Positions 13,601 to 25,673 of a DNA stretch of 64,000 nucleotides are shown here, in pieces. A program made the position numbers and the translations under genes. Each line of letters opens with the position of its first letter. Position 1 is the first letter of the stretch. Origin of the DNA: Branchiostoma floridae (Eukaryota; Chordata; Leptocardii; Amphioxiformes; Branchiostomatidae); contig NC_049979.1 of the NCBI RefSeq assembly GCF_000003815.2, forward strand, positions 16,178,900-16,242,899, written 5' to 3'. The notes under the pieces are model-generated. The model saw only the letters and a list, made by a program, of their open reading frames with translations, was not told the origin of the DNA and did not search any database.

Positions 13601-16600
13601 AGTTAAGACGGGTATCTCAAATAGTTAGTAATTTAATGTCCCATTTTCTATTTTATAACACACATATATGAATTCACAGAGATAAATATTAGATAACAGT
13701 TCTACTTTATCATGTGAAGACGTACAAATCTTACCCAGTTCTTCATATTTACTCTTGCTCTTACTCTTAGATGGTTTCTCTTCCACTGTGGAGATTCTGG
13801 AGTGGGGCTAAGATGAAAACATTTATGGTAAATAACTGTAGTAACTCCTTGGTGATTGGAATGGAAACGGAAAATATCTAACAGGCTGAACCCAAAGAGC
13901 ATGTACATGTACATGTATATGAAATATGCATTAAACAGCAATATTTTAGAAACTTTATGCAGACACTATAAATAGGAAGTTACTAACATCAGATCCCCAG
14001 GTTGCGATACTCTTCTGCATGATGAGTAAGGCAGCCCCACCCTTTGCCACATCAGTTACAAAGTCCTCTGACACAACATGGACATCAGCAGCTTTGGCAT
14101 CCTTAATCTTCTTACTCATTTTCTGCACATCCTCTGCACAGAAGAAAAACAACAACATGTTAGTCTTTTTTCATAGCTACACGTACCTGGCATTATGTCC
14201 CATAACGAAACTACTACCACTCTGTCAATACTTCCTAGAGCAATGGCAGCAAGTGTCTTCATGAAGGTGCAAACAGTTCCCCATAGTTACGCTGAACTGC
14301 ATTGATTTCATCTGGTTGTTCACTTGTAGACATCTTAATGATCGCCCACTCAAGGAAGGCATGACAGGAAGCTTTTATGGTTTCTCTACAGGAGAACTGT
14401 GAGGGCCTGTGATATGCTAAGGAGATAAATTGTACAAAACTACAATACAAGACAGGTGTAGTTGTCACTGCATCCCTCTAAGATGATATCTTCTTACCTT
14501 TGGAGCTGATGACACAGGCCACAGAACCATCCACCTTGCTCACCACAGTCCCTCCTAGCTTCTCTATTGCCTTAGTCATCTCTGGTTTAGACTTTGTTGT
14601 TTTACCCAAAACAACCTTCACATTGTTCAATGGCTTTTCACCAGCTCTGAAAACAATGCAACATTTTCTCTTAAAATATAATCATAAAATGCCATGCTAA
14701 AATCATGTTTCTCCTGACAGAGGTCAACTATTAAGTAAGTAAACATCTTTAATCCCCCCCCCCCCCAAGACTTAACACAGTAGAATAGTCTGTATTTGTT
14801 ACTAGACTGGATGCCAGAATCTCTATTTCCATGATATCTAGCAAGGGCGCATTCTGTTACACGGGACCACAATAGGCCAGCAGGAGCAAGTCATGGACTA
14901 AATACAACAGAACAGGCATTAACTCCTGGCAGTCAAAGGACATATGAAGTTAGTCAAAATAAAAGCAGAACTTAGTTTAAAAGCACAAGCAGCCAAAATA
15001 AAAGCAGTACTTAGTTAAAAGCGCAAGCAGTGTACCGCTTGTTGTTCTGTTTTCACCTGAAATCTTACTGAGGTAACAACACTCTAACCCAACAGGACAT
15101 GAGATGCCTTTTATAGTTACATTTCATCTGTTAGTGCCAACTGTTGGAAGACTCCATAATACAATTGGGAGTCCTTAACTAGTCATGGCAGGTGTGTAAA
15201 ATTGCATCCTGCTCCTGCTCCAATGGCAGGATCTACACACAGATACTGAGAAAAGGAGTAACAGTCCTATCTCATCTGTTTCTCAGTGTCTAGCTCAGGG
15301 TGGCCTACGGTAGAATTTCCTTGGGGAATATTGGCCCTAGATCCAAGGAGCTGACCTGTGTAGGTCCTGGAAACAGCCTATAATCATCCAGGCTAACCTA
15401 TTACAGGTCTTTAGAATACCAATCCTAAATTCATGTAGCCACCCACATACCAGCAGTAATGTTTAAATACCTGGAGGAGGAACTGAAACTATCTGTGGTG
15501 TCAGATGCAGCAGCAACATGAGCAGCTGAGAACACCCGAGCAGCTACCTTGGACTTGAACTTCTTCCTGAAAGCGTAATTTTGAAAGACAAAAATCAACT
15601 TGGTATCTCACAGATAACAAAATGTTGTTACAATGTCAGCATTGGGAAATGCTATTGATGCATGCTTAGAGATGTAAATACATTCTGGGTTGGTAGTAAT
15701 CATAGTACAAATTACAGTGCTAAAATTTCTTCCAACACAAAGGTATACACGGATCAAATTCTTAACGACCATCGTTACCTTCTTCAAGATCAACACATTT
15801 CTGAAGAGGTTACAACAGGAACTTCCAAGTATTGCTCGGGTTTAAAGGAAAATATTGCTCTCTAATAAAACTTCACAAATGACAAGCCCATGGACAACAA
15901 AATAATCTACATACAAAAAGGGAACCTCCTCCTTAAGATCAGCAGGGATGATCCACTTCTTCCTCTTAGGTTCACGTGTGGTGTAGATACACTTGGTCCA
16001 CTCTGTAAGGTTGCCTGAGCAGTGGTACCCATCACTTCTGTAGAACAACTGCCCTTGTTTACACTCAGGACAACGCTGCAGTGCCCCAAACGCCATGCCA
16101 TCACTCAGTCTGTCCAGCAACTAGTAGACACAAAGGGAACCAAAAACATGGATAAGGGTCACAAATTCTCAAATAAAACAAAGGAAAGGAAAAACAAACT
16201 CCCAACAAGATGTATTTCAACAAATTCTATGGCAAGAGCCTATGCATTACTCACAGCACTCTCCCCACTAGGAATGTCTTGGTCATTGGCCAACAGCAGT
16301 TCCTTCAGGTCACTGTTTTCCATAGACTTGCAAAGCTCATCACGGATCTTCCACACCAGCTTACTCTGCTCCTAAAATAACAAAGTACCAGTGCACAATA
16401 TGGTCATGGATTTGACTCTATATGTGCAGGTTTACCAAGGCAAAAATGTGCACTGTACATGGAGTAAACAATACCATGTATACACAAATATACATCATCC
16501 AGTAAAGGGCTTTAAGGAAAATCTGAGATGGGGGTGAGTGAGCAGCTTGTAAACAGCCTGTGCCATATTTTTTAAAATATCATACATGTACCTCAGTTCA

Positions 16601-19600
16601 CCACTTAGATTTACCAACTCATCTTTGCATTCTTTTCTTGCTATATTACTCCCCAATTCTTCTTTTGGGGCACTCTATAGCTTCCGTTGTACCTAATATA
16701 ACAATCAGTTTACCTGAACCAAATTTCTCTTACTGTTCCGGATTCTGCAGGATGGTTAACTACCTTAAGTTTCTTTTCTTCCTCTGTTTCCTCTGTCTTC
16801 ACTTTTTTGGCAGCAGCTCCATTACTACCTTTTGCCTTCCGCTTCCTATGAAAATAAAATCATAACAAAACTACTTAACTGTCATCCATAGAATTATACT
16901 TCATAAGCAATGGAAAACATTATATGTACATGTTTGTCAACTCACAGTAACAATTTAAGTACCAACAGCAGTACATCAGCCGGCATAAGGTTGACCTTGA
17001 GTTATCTGCAATCATTGATTGCATCAATGTATTGTTTAATCTTCTTTACTCCTGAATAAAGGTGAACACTACTTTTTCCATCTAAGGGCATGACATATTA
17101 CATTTTTGCCCCACTGTCCCAATACAAGTCCTTTTATACCCTGTAGTTCCTGGTCCCAGCTTCTTGACCAGTACACCTTGGTCATCCTTGCTGAGGTTCT
17201 TGTAGCCTTGGATGACAGAGGGAGCCATGTCTGTAGTGAAACCCAACTCCTCTCTATTTTCCACAAAACAGTCCACATGATGCCACAGGTCCTTGGGCCC
17301 CCACTGGTCTCCCTCATCAACCTTCTTGGAGATTCTGATCAAGCCCTGAGGAAAATACAGGTAGGTAGAAATAAATAAACTGCTAACATTCTGAGGTGAA
17401 ATGTGGAATCAGCATAAACCTGAACACATTTGACTGGATCTCATAAGCTCAACATCAGCAAGACTGAACCTAACTTACCTATACAACACATTAGTACACA
17501 AGCAGGACCCATGAAGTTATCCCTGCAATATTATCCATTTACATCCAAATGCTTGCCAGTAAGACAGCGGTCAGCTGTCAGTTTGGATCAGCCTGTCGTC
17601 TCTTACCTTGTCTATCTTCTCAGAACACCCTCTGCAGGTACTTCTGTTAGACTTGGCATACTCTACACTGACGTCCAGGCCCCCAGGTGCATCTACCTCG
17701 TCTCCTCCACCTGTCTCACCCCCTCCTGATGATCCCTCACCACCAATGTTTTTCTAATAACAACAAACAAGAGCAAATCACGTACTGCCTGTTCTGTGTC
17801 ATCTAACAAAATGAAAAGAACTTCACCACAAGAGTTGTAAAGATCAAGGAAAACCTAACTAGCGACAGAATGCTTGTAGTAGTTGTACATAACTGGTATT
17901 TTGCCTATATTTCTCATCCAACTATCAGCTGTTATGGATGCTACTATCAGGCACTAAAAAACATGGGATCACTTGGGATAAGAGGCTTGTTCAAAACATG
18001 TGTCAAATCTGATAAATCATTGCAAAACAATGGTCTAACCTTAAGCTTTTCCTGGTCATCCCACCGCAAGGCAGTCACTCCACTGAACTCTACAGTAGAG
18101 TTTGGCTTACATTTCTTGAAGAAGCAGGAGTAGTGGAACCAGTTTGGAATCTGGAGGAATGACCAAATAACAGTTTTACTGGTACATAAGCAATGCATAT
18201 TAATGGTCATATAACATTTGGCTTTCCTTGAAATGTCCAATGGTGCAGCATTTGCTAAGTGTTATGAAATATGAACAACAAATCACACAAAAGAGAACCC
18301 CACACCGCCTTTAACATTGTATTAGTTCATGCCCTACTCAAGTAGTCGTGGAAAGTACCAGCAAACAAGAAAAAACTTACCTTCCCATCAAAATGAGGAG
18401 ACTGACAGTTTCATGGAGCAGGGTCATGGAAGGAACAAAATAAGAACCTTTAATACCTTCATATATTACATTTGTATGACAAAACATAATTTTGTATACA
18501 ATATACAGATTTTTTTTTAAAATTCACTGTTCACCTATAGAATACCATAGATACCCAAATAAAACACCTTGCATACTAAACTGATAATTTGCGATTGTTA
18601 TATGAGTCAGCAGTATTTGGATTCATCACGCTTCAAACTAAAGCAAGCAAATGTTCATGGTGGACAAGCAAGCCGACCAGTGCCAACTGTCGGCGTCGAC
18701 TCGGCGACCAAAGGAAAATTTAAAAGGTAGGCTTCTGTACCATGTAAAGTCATACATAGAAATCCTTAGGATTTCTCATAGTCTGTACAGTAAACCTGTA
18801 TAACACCTACTTTGTAGTTATATTTCAGCCATACCATAGGTATGGTGAAATATATTGTATTCGTAATGTTTCTTTCTTTCTTTCTTTCTTTCTTTCTCCT
18901 GTCAAATTTTCAAAGCGATTCATCTCCGCCGTTTCTGGACCAAATGACTTGAAATTTGGCACAAGGGTAGAGTGGGCCAATACCCAAATGTGTTTTTTTT
19001 ATTTTTTTCATATCTGCTCCTTAAATGATTTTATTGAGGTTTTATTGCAACTTTTGGACCAAGACTGTATATTTTGGCCCCCTGTACCATGGTATTACAT
19101 CCAAATGACCTGAAATTTGGCACAGAGGTGCCCTAGATACTTATTCAAAGGATCCATGTATAATATGTAGTATAAATCACTTCAAAATGGCTCCTTAAGG
19201 AGGTTTTTGTGGGAGAGTTTAGGATAGGTAAGGTTGGAGTGCCGAGGTCAACGACCTCTAGGTCATTCTGGTGTGTCAGGGCCACAGGTGTGCCAGGTAG
19301 ATCCAATTATCTCCCTACCTACCTAGTCCATAGACATCCAGGTGGTTGGTGGACAAGGTAAATCCAATTAATGGCCAGCCAATGAGCGAGGTTATTTTGC
19401 TGGAAGAGTCCATTGTTGGACAGGGGGTGTATTTTAAAATTTACTTTTAGACTTTGGTGATAATGCCAATGTTTTTTTTAGCGGAAGTGTTTTCGCACTG
19501 ATCCACTTGACATAAGACTACTACTGGGACAGTCCATTTTTGCACATAGGGGGGGATTAAAAAAAATCAGTTTTGGACATGGGTGATGATTCCGAATTCC

Positions 19601-21831
19601 ATTTGTTAAATGGAAGTTTACCCCCACCTGAAGACTGTACATGAGGAGGATTCGGCAGCCAATCAGCAAGCCTTGTTTTATCTGGAAGAGCCCATTCATG
19701 TATGGGGGACTTTTTTTTAAATTCAGTTTTGGACTGGGTTGCTTCTTATGCAAAGGCCATGTACTGTGAGTATTTCTGGACATGTCTATTGTGCAATTTC
19801 AAACAGGGTGAGCTGGGAGATTCCATTCTACGACGAAGGGGGTATTTTTTTTAAATTCATTTTGTGGACTTCGCTGACTATTTTAGCTGATATATTTTTG
19901 GATCGCTCCACTTTACATAGGGGTATAACAGGAAGAGTCGATTCTTGCACAGAGGGGGGATTTTTTGCAAATATGGTTTTGAACGGCTGATGATTCCAAA
20001 TTCCATTTCTTAGCGGAAGTGTTTTTGTAGTCGTCTATTTTTTTGAGTCCATTCTTGAAGGGGTTTTTGTAAGATTCATTTTTGCTCATAAGTGTGATTA
20101 GTAGTTAGAAGTCATTTTAAGCAGAAGTGTTCCATTTTTGCACATGAGTGATTTTGGAACAGTCTATTGTTACATGAGGAGGGAGATGGCTGAAATATGC
20201 TGTATTTGCTCTCAAGCAAATGTCGGCCTTTCTAGTTTGAGTTTAATGTTAGGGTGCAACAGTTGGACTAATGTAGTATATAAAGTGCCACTGGTCTAGA
20301 AATTCCACCCTGCATGACCCAGCTGCCTGACCCACAGTCCTATACTAAAGAATAGAACTTAGAACTTTATTGCGTGACAATTGTAGCAGGTACAATGTAT
20401 GGCAATCTGAATATACCATCTAACAACTAATCTAATCTAATGTAACAGTATAAACAATCTTAGATTATTAGCCATCTAACAACTAATCTAATCTAATGTA
20501 ACAGTATAAACAATCTTAGATTATGTCAATATTGCATTGTCTCATTTTTGCAAGTTGTAAATGAATTGGTCTACGTAGGCAGATATATGGACAGGACATG
20601 ATAATATCATATTGAATATCTTATTGAATATCTGTCTTAACGTGGTAGTAATGCGCCGCGTGCCTGCAAAGCTGGTGTGTTGCGCCGAACGGCGGTTATA
20701 CCGGCTATATCATACAGATACAGAGTACAATATCGGACTTACATACAATAGATTGTAATAACTTTTGGCGGTCTTCGTAGGTCGGACAATCCATTATGAA
20801 GTGTAATTCGTTGTCTATGTCATTATGGCATGTGGGACAAAGATTTTCATTGGCTGGTACTAGTATGTTGTAGTGTCGGCCCTTTTCAATTTGTAAAGTG
20901 TGAGCACTAATCCTTAGTTTCGTTAGGTCATTTCTAAACAATTTCTTCTGAACACTTGATAGCCTGGATACCAGACTGTCGCTTGGGCCACACTAGCCGG
21001 CCAGCTCTTCGCTCTGGGGCCAACATACCACAGGGGTACTAGTAGTCGGAGCTGTAGTAAAACATCCATGGGGGCCTGTGGCCCTGGAGCAGAAGAGTTG
21101 GCTTATGTATTCCTTGCAGTCTGAGGATCCAGTGCATCCAGTAAGGCGTCAGGCAAATTTGCATGTGTATAATGAATACTAGTACCAAACGAGACGCATA
21201 ATCTATTATAAGTACCAAGAATTTACAAAAGAATAGCTTGCATTTGCACACGCCTGTCTGCCTTTGTAGACCTCAATCAAAATTTCACAGCTATAAAACA
21301 ACGGAAGCCAAGTAAACGCTAAAGCAAATGTTGCAGGCCTATGCAGGCCCGGGCTTGCATGATCTAAATCTTGCGCCCCCCTCCCACAGGTTGTTTGTTA
21401 TTGTTCGATGACAATAGCAAACGTTGACGTTTCAACCTCCTTGATCTTTGGCACTCATAGAAACGATGTACGACTTCATCACTTACGCCCCGACATAACC
21501 CCACAACAGCTCACTTCTTTCAAAAATTATTATACTACCTACTAGTAGAGCAAAGGACCTTCAGCAGATCAGGTCTAGTGCTAACGTTACGGCCACCACT
21601 ATGTGTGAATGGCCATGACATGTGATGAGCGTCTCGAGCACCATGTCCCAGTGTCCGTAAAAATCCTTGAATTTCGGTCCTACCAGGTAAATACCAGAGC
21701 TTTACACGTACCTGCACCATTCTAGCAAGCCTAAGGGAGTCCTTTTGGATGCTTAGCTTGCACAGTTTGCACGAAGCCCGGCTACTTTTGGCATATTCTG
21801 CCTTGTACGTCTTTCCTTCGTCGTCTGCCAT
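7623..21831 (-). CDS. PARP1: Poly(ADP-ribose) polymerase 1, complete, 26 coding exons, 987 aa
   Basis: Nuclear NAD+ ADP-ribosyltransferase that senses DNA breaks. Exons in transcript order: 21831-21712, 18401-18381, 18150-18040, 17753-17607, 17345-17140, 16845-16764, 16371-16255, 16120-15915, 15566-15471, 14646-14498, 14133-13988, 13807-13735, 13408-13352, 13163-13031, 12703-12582, 12305-12232, 12019-11891, 11316-11233, 10955-10833, 10664-10536, 10233-10135, 9946-9794, 9317-9190, 8751-8690, 8324-8207, 7701-7623. They sum to 2964 nt, in phase throughout. Domains: zinc finger 1 (C21, C24, H53, C56, the human positions), zinc finger 2, a basic nuclear-localisation region (KRK...KKVK), zinc finger 3/PADR1 (CPEC...YHC), BRCT, WGR (WGRVG), helical regulatory domain, and ART fold with catalytic H835 (LLWHGSR), Y869 (GLYFAD) and E962 (LLYNEY). 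The E962 codon is split by the last intron. Human PARP1 is 1014 residues. The start at 21831 matches the human N-terminus; an in-frame ATG at 21855 is an alternative. One intron has a GC donor. Confidence 0.97.
11524..11854. mobile_element. MITE with 15-bp TIRs in a PARP1 intron
   Basis: Perfect 15-bp terminal inverted repeats, CAGGGCTCGAAATAC at 11524-11538 and its complement at 11840-11854, are flanked by a TAAGT direct repeat (11519-11523 and 11855-11859), which looks like the target-site duplication. The 331-bp interior has no ORF but repeats GTGCAGGT(A) motifs several times. CAGGG ends suggest a hAT-like or related non-autonomous element, although the duplication is 5 rather than 8 bp. 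Confidence 0.85.
14755..14766. repeat. Poly(C) tract
   Basis: Homopolymer run of C in a PARP1 intron. Its length is probably unreliable in the assembly. Confidence 0.7.
14954..15030. repeat. Two-copy ~38-bp tandem repeat in a PARP1 intron
   Basis: AAAATAAAAGCAG...CTTAGTT...AAGC.CAAGCAG occurs twice in direct orientation with minor differences. No coding potential is seen. Confidence 0.7.
18381..18401 (-). CDS. PARP1: PARP1 21-nt microexon (within zinc finger 1)
   Basis: Encodes seven residues, SPHFDGK, matching the human zinc-finger-1 segment SPMFDGK, between CAG and GTAAG splice sites. It is phase 0 on both sides, so skipping would shorten the spacing between the C21/C24 and H53/C56 zinc ligands by seven residues without a frameshift. 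Confidence 0.9.
18815..20235 (+). mobile_element. Non-autonomous Helentron-like (HINE) element in PARP1 intron 1
   Basis: Hallmarks in order: a 12-bp repeat ATATTTCAGCCA (18820-18831), also part of a long imperfect hairpin (CCATACC-ATA-GGTATGG); a (TTTC)n microsatellite at 18868-18897; a core with two copies of CCAAATGAC(T/C)TGAAATTTGG (near 18942 and 19102); about six degenerate tandem units of 100-140 bp (19390-20160), each with a 'gagtccattcttgcac...ggggg' block and several with 'gcggaagtgttttt'; the inverted partner TGGCTGAAATAT (20187-20198); then a perfect 7-bp hairpin ATTTGCT-CTCA-AGCAAAT (20204-20221) ten bases before CTAG (20232-20235). Inverted repeats inside a 3' hairpin with a CTAG end match Helentron/HINE elements. 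No Rep/helicase ORF is present. The 5' end is approximate. Confidence 0.65.
18868..18897. repeat. (TTTC)n microsatellite
   Basis: About seven TTTC units, lying just inside the 5' end of the Helentron-like element. Confidence 0.9.
20345..20955 (-). mobile_element. LINE-type retrotransposon 3' fragment
   Basis: A minus-strand ORF (20941-20705) carries [18 protein letters not shown], then CPTC, then [12 protein letters not shown]. This is the Cys/His motif seen after the reverse transcriptase at the C-terminus of many non-LTR retrotransposons. Downstream on the same strand, GCAATAAAGTTCTAAG near 20355 could be the 3' tail. The 5' reverse transcriptase and endonuclease parts are absent, so this is a truncated dead copy. 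Clade not determined. Confidence 0.6.
20416..20526. repeat. 56-bp tandem duplication
   Basis: Two near-perfect direct copies of a unit starting CCATCTAACAACTAATCTAA, at 20416-20471 and 20472-20526, inside the 3' part of the LINE fragment. Confidence 0.9.
20957..21145. mobile_element. Foldback (palindromic) MITE-like element
   Basis: The left half (GCCTGGATACCAGACTG..., then GCCAGCTCTTCGCTCTGGGG) is an imperfect inverted copy of the right half (GGCCCTGGAGCAGAAGAGTT... CTTGCAGTCTGAGGATCCAG). No ORF; ends approximate. Confidence 0.5.
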
Positions 21832-21865
21832 GCTGATTTTTGCCGCCTCTTGCACACGTTACGCC

Positions 21866-21887
21866 AACATCCCACAATGCACTGCGC
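21866..21887 (-). promoter_or_regulatory. ZNF143/THAP11-like promoter motif of PARP1
   Basis: The plus strand reads CATCCCACAATGCACTGCG here, about 35-55 bases upstream of the PARP1 ATG. It resembles the SBF/ZNF143-THAP11 promoter motif (core TCCCA-N-AATGCA-CTGCG) typical of housekeeping promoters. It is orientation-independent. Function is inferred from position and similarity only. Confidence 0.5.
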
Positions 21888-22434
21888 AATCTCCAACTTC
21901 AAAACTTTTGTCAGGCCAGCATAACTTACATCCACTTTTGCCAAACGGTTGTATAGGAGGGGCTAAGTATCTACGATTGCTGTCGTTTGCATCATATAAT
22001 GTTGAGTGCTTGTACAAATGTAATATGTTGTGCATAATTGTTGGAACTAATTACCTGATAATTAAAAGCGATACCTAAGGACCATGCTGTGTCATTATTT
22101 GCCATAGATCATAACAAAACAGACCCTTTCAATTTTACATCAGTAAGACTCTGTACCAGCCCATCATCTTACCCAACCAGCAACCAGTTTGTGCAGTCCC
22201 CAGGATCATATCAGGATCAACCAAAATTGATTGACAGCAGCACCCGTCCCAGTAATGACCATATCATCCAAACAACTCTTCTTTATAATAATGGCCATCA
22301 TATCAATAATCCAACTAGATCCGTTTCACTATTGAAGTTGCAGTACGTCTTGTTCTAAGCTATTATTTTAGTATTTATTGTAAGGATGCAGGGAAGAAAA
22401 CCATGATTTTGTCTTCTTCAGAGAGAAGCCACGT

Positions 22435-22930
22435 GAGATCATTTGGCGCAGCGGCAGCATGTCTGAGTCAGGACCAAGAGGTCGTGAGTTCAAACCCTGC
22501 CATGTCACCAAACTTGTGCCCTTGGGAAAGGCACTTGACATGACTTTCCTCACTTTACTCAGATGAAAATGAGTACCTAGCTTCGAATAGGACGTTAAAA
22601 GGAGGTCCCGTGTTTGGGAGAGCCACACCCCACGCATGTTAAAGAACCCACCAGACCTATCAAAAGAGTAGGGGACCATCCGGGTGGGAGTGGATCAAAC
22701 CTTAGTCCCATGGTCGCACATGGGGCAATTACTGTCGTATTGAGGTCACCTGAGTGGCGCCGAAAGGCAGCTCGCTCCAAACACTTGCGGCAGTCGTATT
22801 GAGGTCACCTGAGTGGCGCCAAATGGCAGCTCCCTCCAGACCCTTGCAATTTAGACACACACCCCCACCTACTGTAAGCTCCTTGCAAGAGTAGTCGGAC
22901 GACCCAATAACAATGTAAATGAGACAAAAT
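22435..22930 (+). mobile_element. tRNA-derived SINE, composite
   Basis: The 5' part has a pol III A-box-like TGGCGCAGCGG (22444-22454) and a B-box-like GTGAGTTCAAACCC (ending 22497). It is followed by a body with CTTGGGAAAGGCACTT and TTTCCTCACTTTACTCAGAT, which resembles the conserved 3' core shared by CORE/Deu-type SINEs and L2-like tails. The 3' part contains a 59-bp tandem duplication. It cannot be a functional tRNA: no acceptor stem closes around the boxes. Boundaries approximate. Confidence 0.65.
22734..22851. repeat. 59-bp tandem duplication in the SINE tail
   Basis: Two copies beginning GTCGTATTGAGGTCACCTGA at 22734 and 22793. Confidence 0.9.
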
Positions 22931-25358
22931 TTCATCTTAATCTAAAATGTTGATTTTCATTTCACTAAGCAAGTCCTGCAGCTTTCTTCAGCACAACTAC
23001 TGTCAATTAAACTTGGATGTGCAGAGGCTCTGGTATTGTCTGTTCTTGGTGTGGTGCTTACACCAGAGCATTTAATTGTATTAACAATACAAACTACTTG
23101 TCATGAGTCCTATCTATCAACTTGTTTCTAATTGAGCAGCTTTTGCTTAATCAACTATCCATGATAGTAGCACAACCTAGATGACACAATCACTGATAGA
23201 TAAAACCATGTATTATAAGCAGATCAGACCTCTAGACTATGTTTACATGGTTAGATCTATGTATGTCTTCTGGATAACGTATGCCCTCATATGCCCACAA
23301 GATATTTTCCAGAATTCCTAAAACTCACCAATGTCTTAAACAGAAAATACTTTCACATGTACGTGCCACACAGGCTTCCTTGACATTTAAAAACATAGTG
23401 CAATCTTAGTGCCATAATGCTGTTTTAATGTTCAGACAATAAAAAGAAAGACATAACAGAAGTGTGTCAAAAATAATCTCTATGGCAGGAGAATAGAAAG
23501 CCTACACACTGTGTTTTTTCCCTAGTACATACATTGACACAGATTATGAAGCACATGGAGAGATTAACTGGATCACATTTGTGAAACTTCTTTTGCATCA
23601 GTGTTGACAGTAGCCATTAACCCTTCCAGTGCCAGGTCTAATTAGAACAAGGTATTACAATTAGCCCACAATGCAGCAATGGTTAAAATACCCTTGTTAA
23701 CACATTACATTCATATCTTTGAAGCACTGTACACTGGATTTTACCTCACATAAGTGTATGGTTATATAGAACAATTTGGAAGAAAACACATTATGGACAT
23801 GGTAATATGTTTACCTGAAAATGCTTGCTTGCCTCAAACCATTCAGAAAGCTGAGTTACAACATACTTTCATATATTCCATTGTTTGCCAATCTATTTTA
23901 TGTTGCTGTTTTCCATTCAAACTTCCTCAAGTTCTCCTTTGTAGAGGAACTACTCAAAGATAAAGGCAAGCCCATTCATAAGTATTGCTGCAACATTAAG
24001 ATGTACGATACATATCATTTAAAATGCTCTCCAGCAATATTGTGCCATTGTAAAGTACAAGTTACATTTGTGAATGGCATCCCAACATGCCCAAGGAACA
24101 AAACATACAATGCACATTTTAAAGGTCAGGTCAATGAATACAGAATAAAGTGTAGTAGTCTGTAGTTCCTTTGGCATGCACTTCACCTGTCTCTGCTGCA
24201 TAAAATCTGTTATAACCTACAGCATGGGGAGAGCTACTATATTTTTTGCTTGCACAGCATAATCACCTCCTTATAAATAATCCACCCTGTTTCAAATTTT
24301 CTCTTTGATTGAATTCTTAAGTGGCATGTTCTACAAGGTAGCTGAGCAACATGGCATGTTTCAGATGGGCTAAACATCTTCTTGACTTTACCACAGTGGA
24401 AAACCAATGTTCTTCATTTTTTTAAAAATAACTTGAGATACAGTATTTTGGTGGATTAACTTTCCTAACAAAGTAGGGATATGGTCTTGTTAACAAATAT
24501 TCCTACTACCAGTACATTGTATTGACAAGTTATCAACAGACAAATTGTGGTCCAGTACTGACTTTCTTAAGATGCCACAGCATCCTCTTCTAACTGTCCC
24601 AAAATAAGATTTCAATATGTAATAGCTTTGGTTGCATCCACAACAGGCAACAGTACTTTGTTACTTGCAAAAAGGTCACTTCACACAAGTTGATAACTGC
24701 AATGCAGGGACTTATTTCTGTAACCTTATGGTGGCTGTTGGCTGAAGTTCCAAGTAAGAGATGCCTCATTTGACAAGTGCTGACAGCGGTGCATACACAA
24801 TATTGACACTGAAAAGTTGGCACAACAATCAGCCATTGCAAAATGAAACCGTATGTGACAGATTTATGCCCATATTTCCTGCAGCAGCCTGTATCGTATG
24901 TGGTATTCTTGGCGATCTTGACAAGTGATTGCCTCTGCAAGGAATGGATAGTCTCCCACTTCATAGAGGAAATTCTAATGTTTAACTATGTACCATTGAT
25001 TTGCCAAGGACAAACTGCATTGGACATGAAATCTGCAAAGAAATCAAATCTTGTGATGCATTTGGTTTTGGAAACAAAATGAAAATAAGAAAGTACCCAA
25101 ACTTTTTATACAATTCTTGAAGCTGTATACTAATTCATGTCATTACCAATTGTAACAAGTGCATGTCCCACATACAATATTGTGTATGAAGCAAAATACA
25201 CCAATCTGTAGATACATTGTCCTGGACTGCAGGAATTTGAGGAAAGTCACCAGCCTTAACATTACATTATTCAATCAAATAGTGACACATAATTTCTCTA
25301 CACCTAACAAGATGCCTACATCTAATTCAGGTGACTTGTCAAAAAGTATGCACAAAAT

Positions 25359-25364
25359 TTTATT
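25359..25364 (-). terminator. Candidate AKT polyadenylation signal
   Basis: AATAAA on the minus strand about 360 bases past the distal AKT stop codon. There is no AATAAA or ATTAAA between the two alternative AKT terminal exons (25808-26218), so both isoforms may share this site. Confidence 0.3.
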
Positions 25365-25616
25365 GCCATGTGTTGACGGAAGGTTTGTATATTAGTCTCC
25401 TTTATGGCACTACATTCTGAAAGCCCCACAACCTGTGGGCTAGGCTGTAATGAATGTAAGTAGGCACAGTTTATACAGCCTTCAGTCAATATTACATTTA
25501 CAGCTTCTGCCAAGTCTATTTCTTACTGTTTTCTCCACGGCTATGGCCACCTGCACCAAGCTGTATCACATGTATTTGTCCTATAACTTTGCTCGTCTCA
25601 TCAGCTATAATTGCTA

Positions 25617-25673
25617 TCATATATATATATCTTCATATATATATACTTTATATAAATGTATATATATATTTGC
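25617..25673. repeat. (AT)n-rich microsatellite
   Basis: Three runs of alternating TA separated by short interruptions. Confidence 0.85.

Noticed and set aside
16022..16375. 117-codon plus-strand ORF
   Set aside because: Antisense shadow of two well-supported PARP1 exons.
22444..22515. Functional tRNA gene
   Set aside because: A- and B-box-like words are present but no cloverleaf stems or anticodon arm close; a SINE head explains it.
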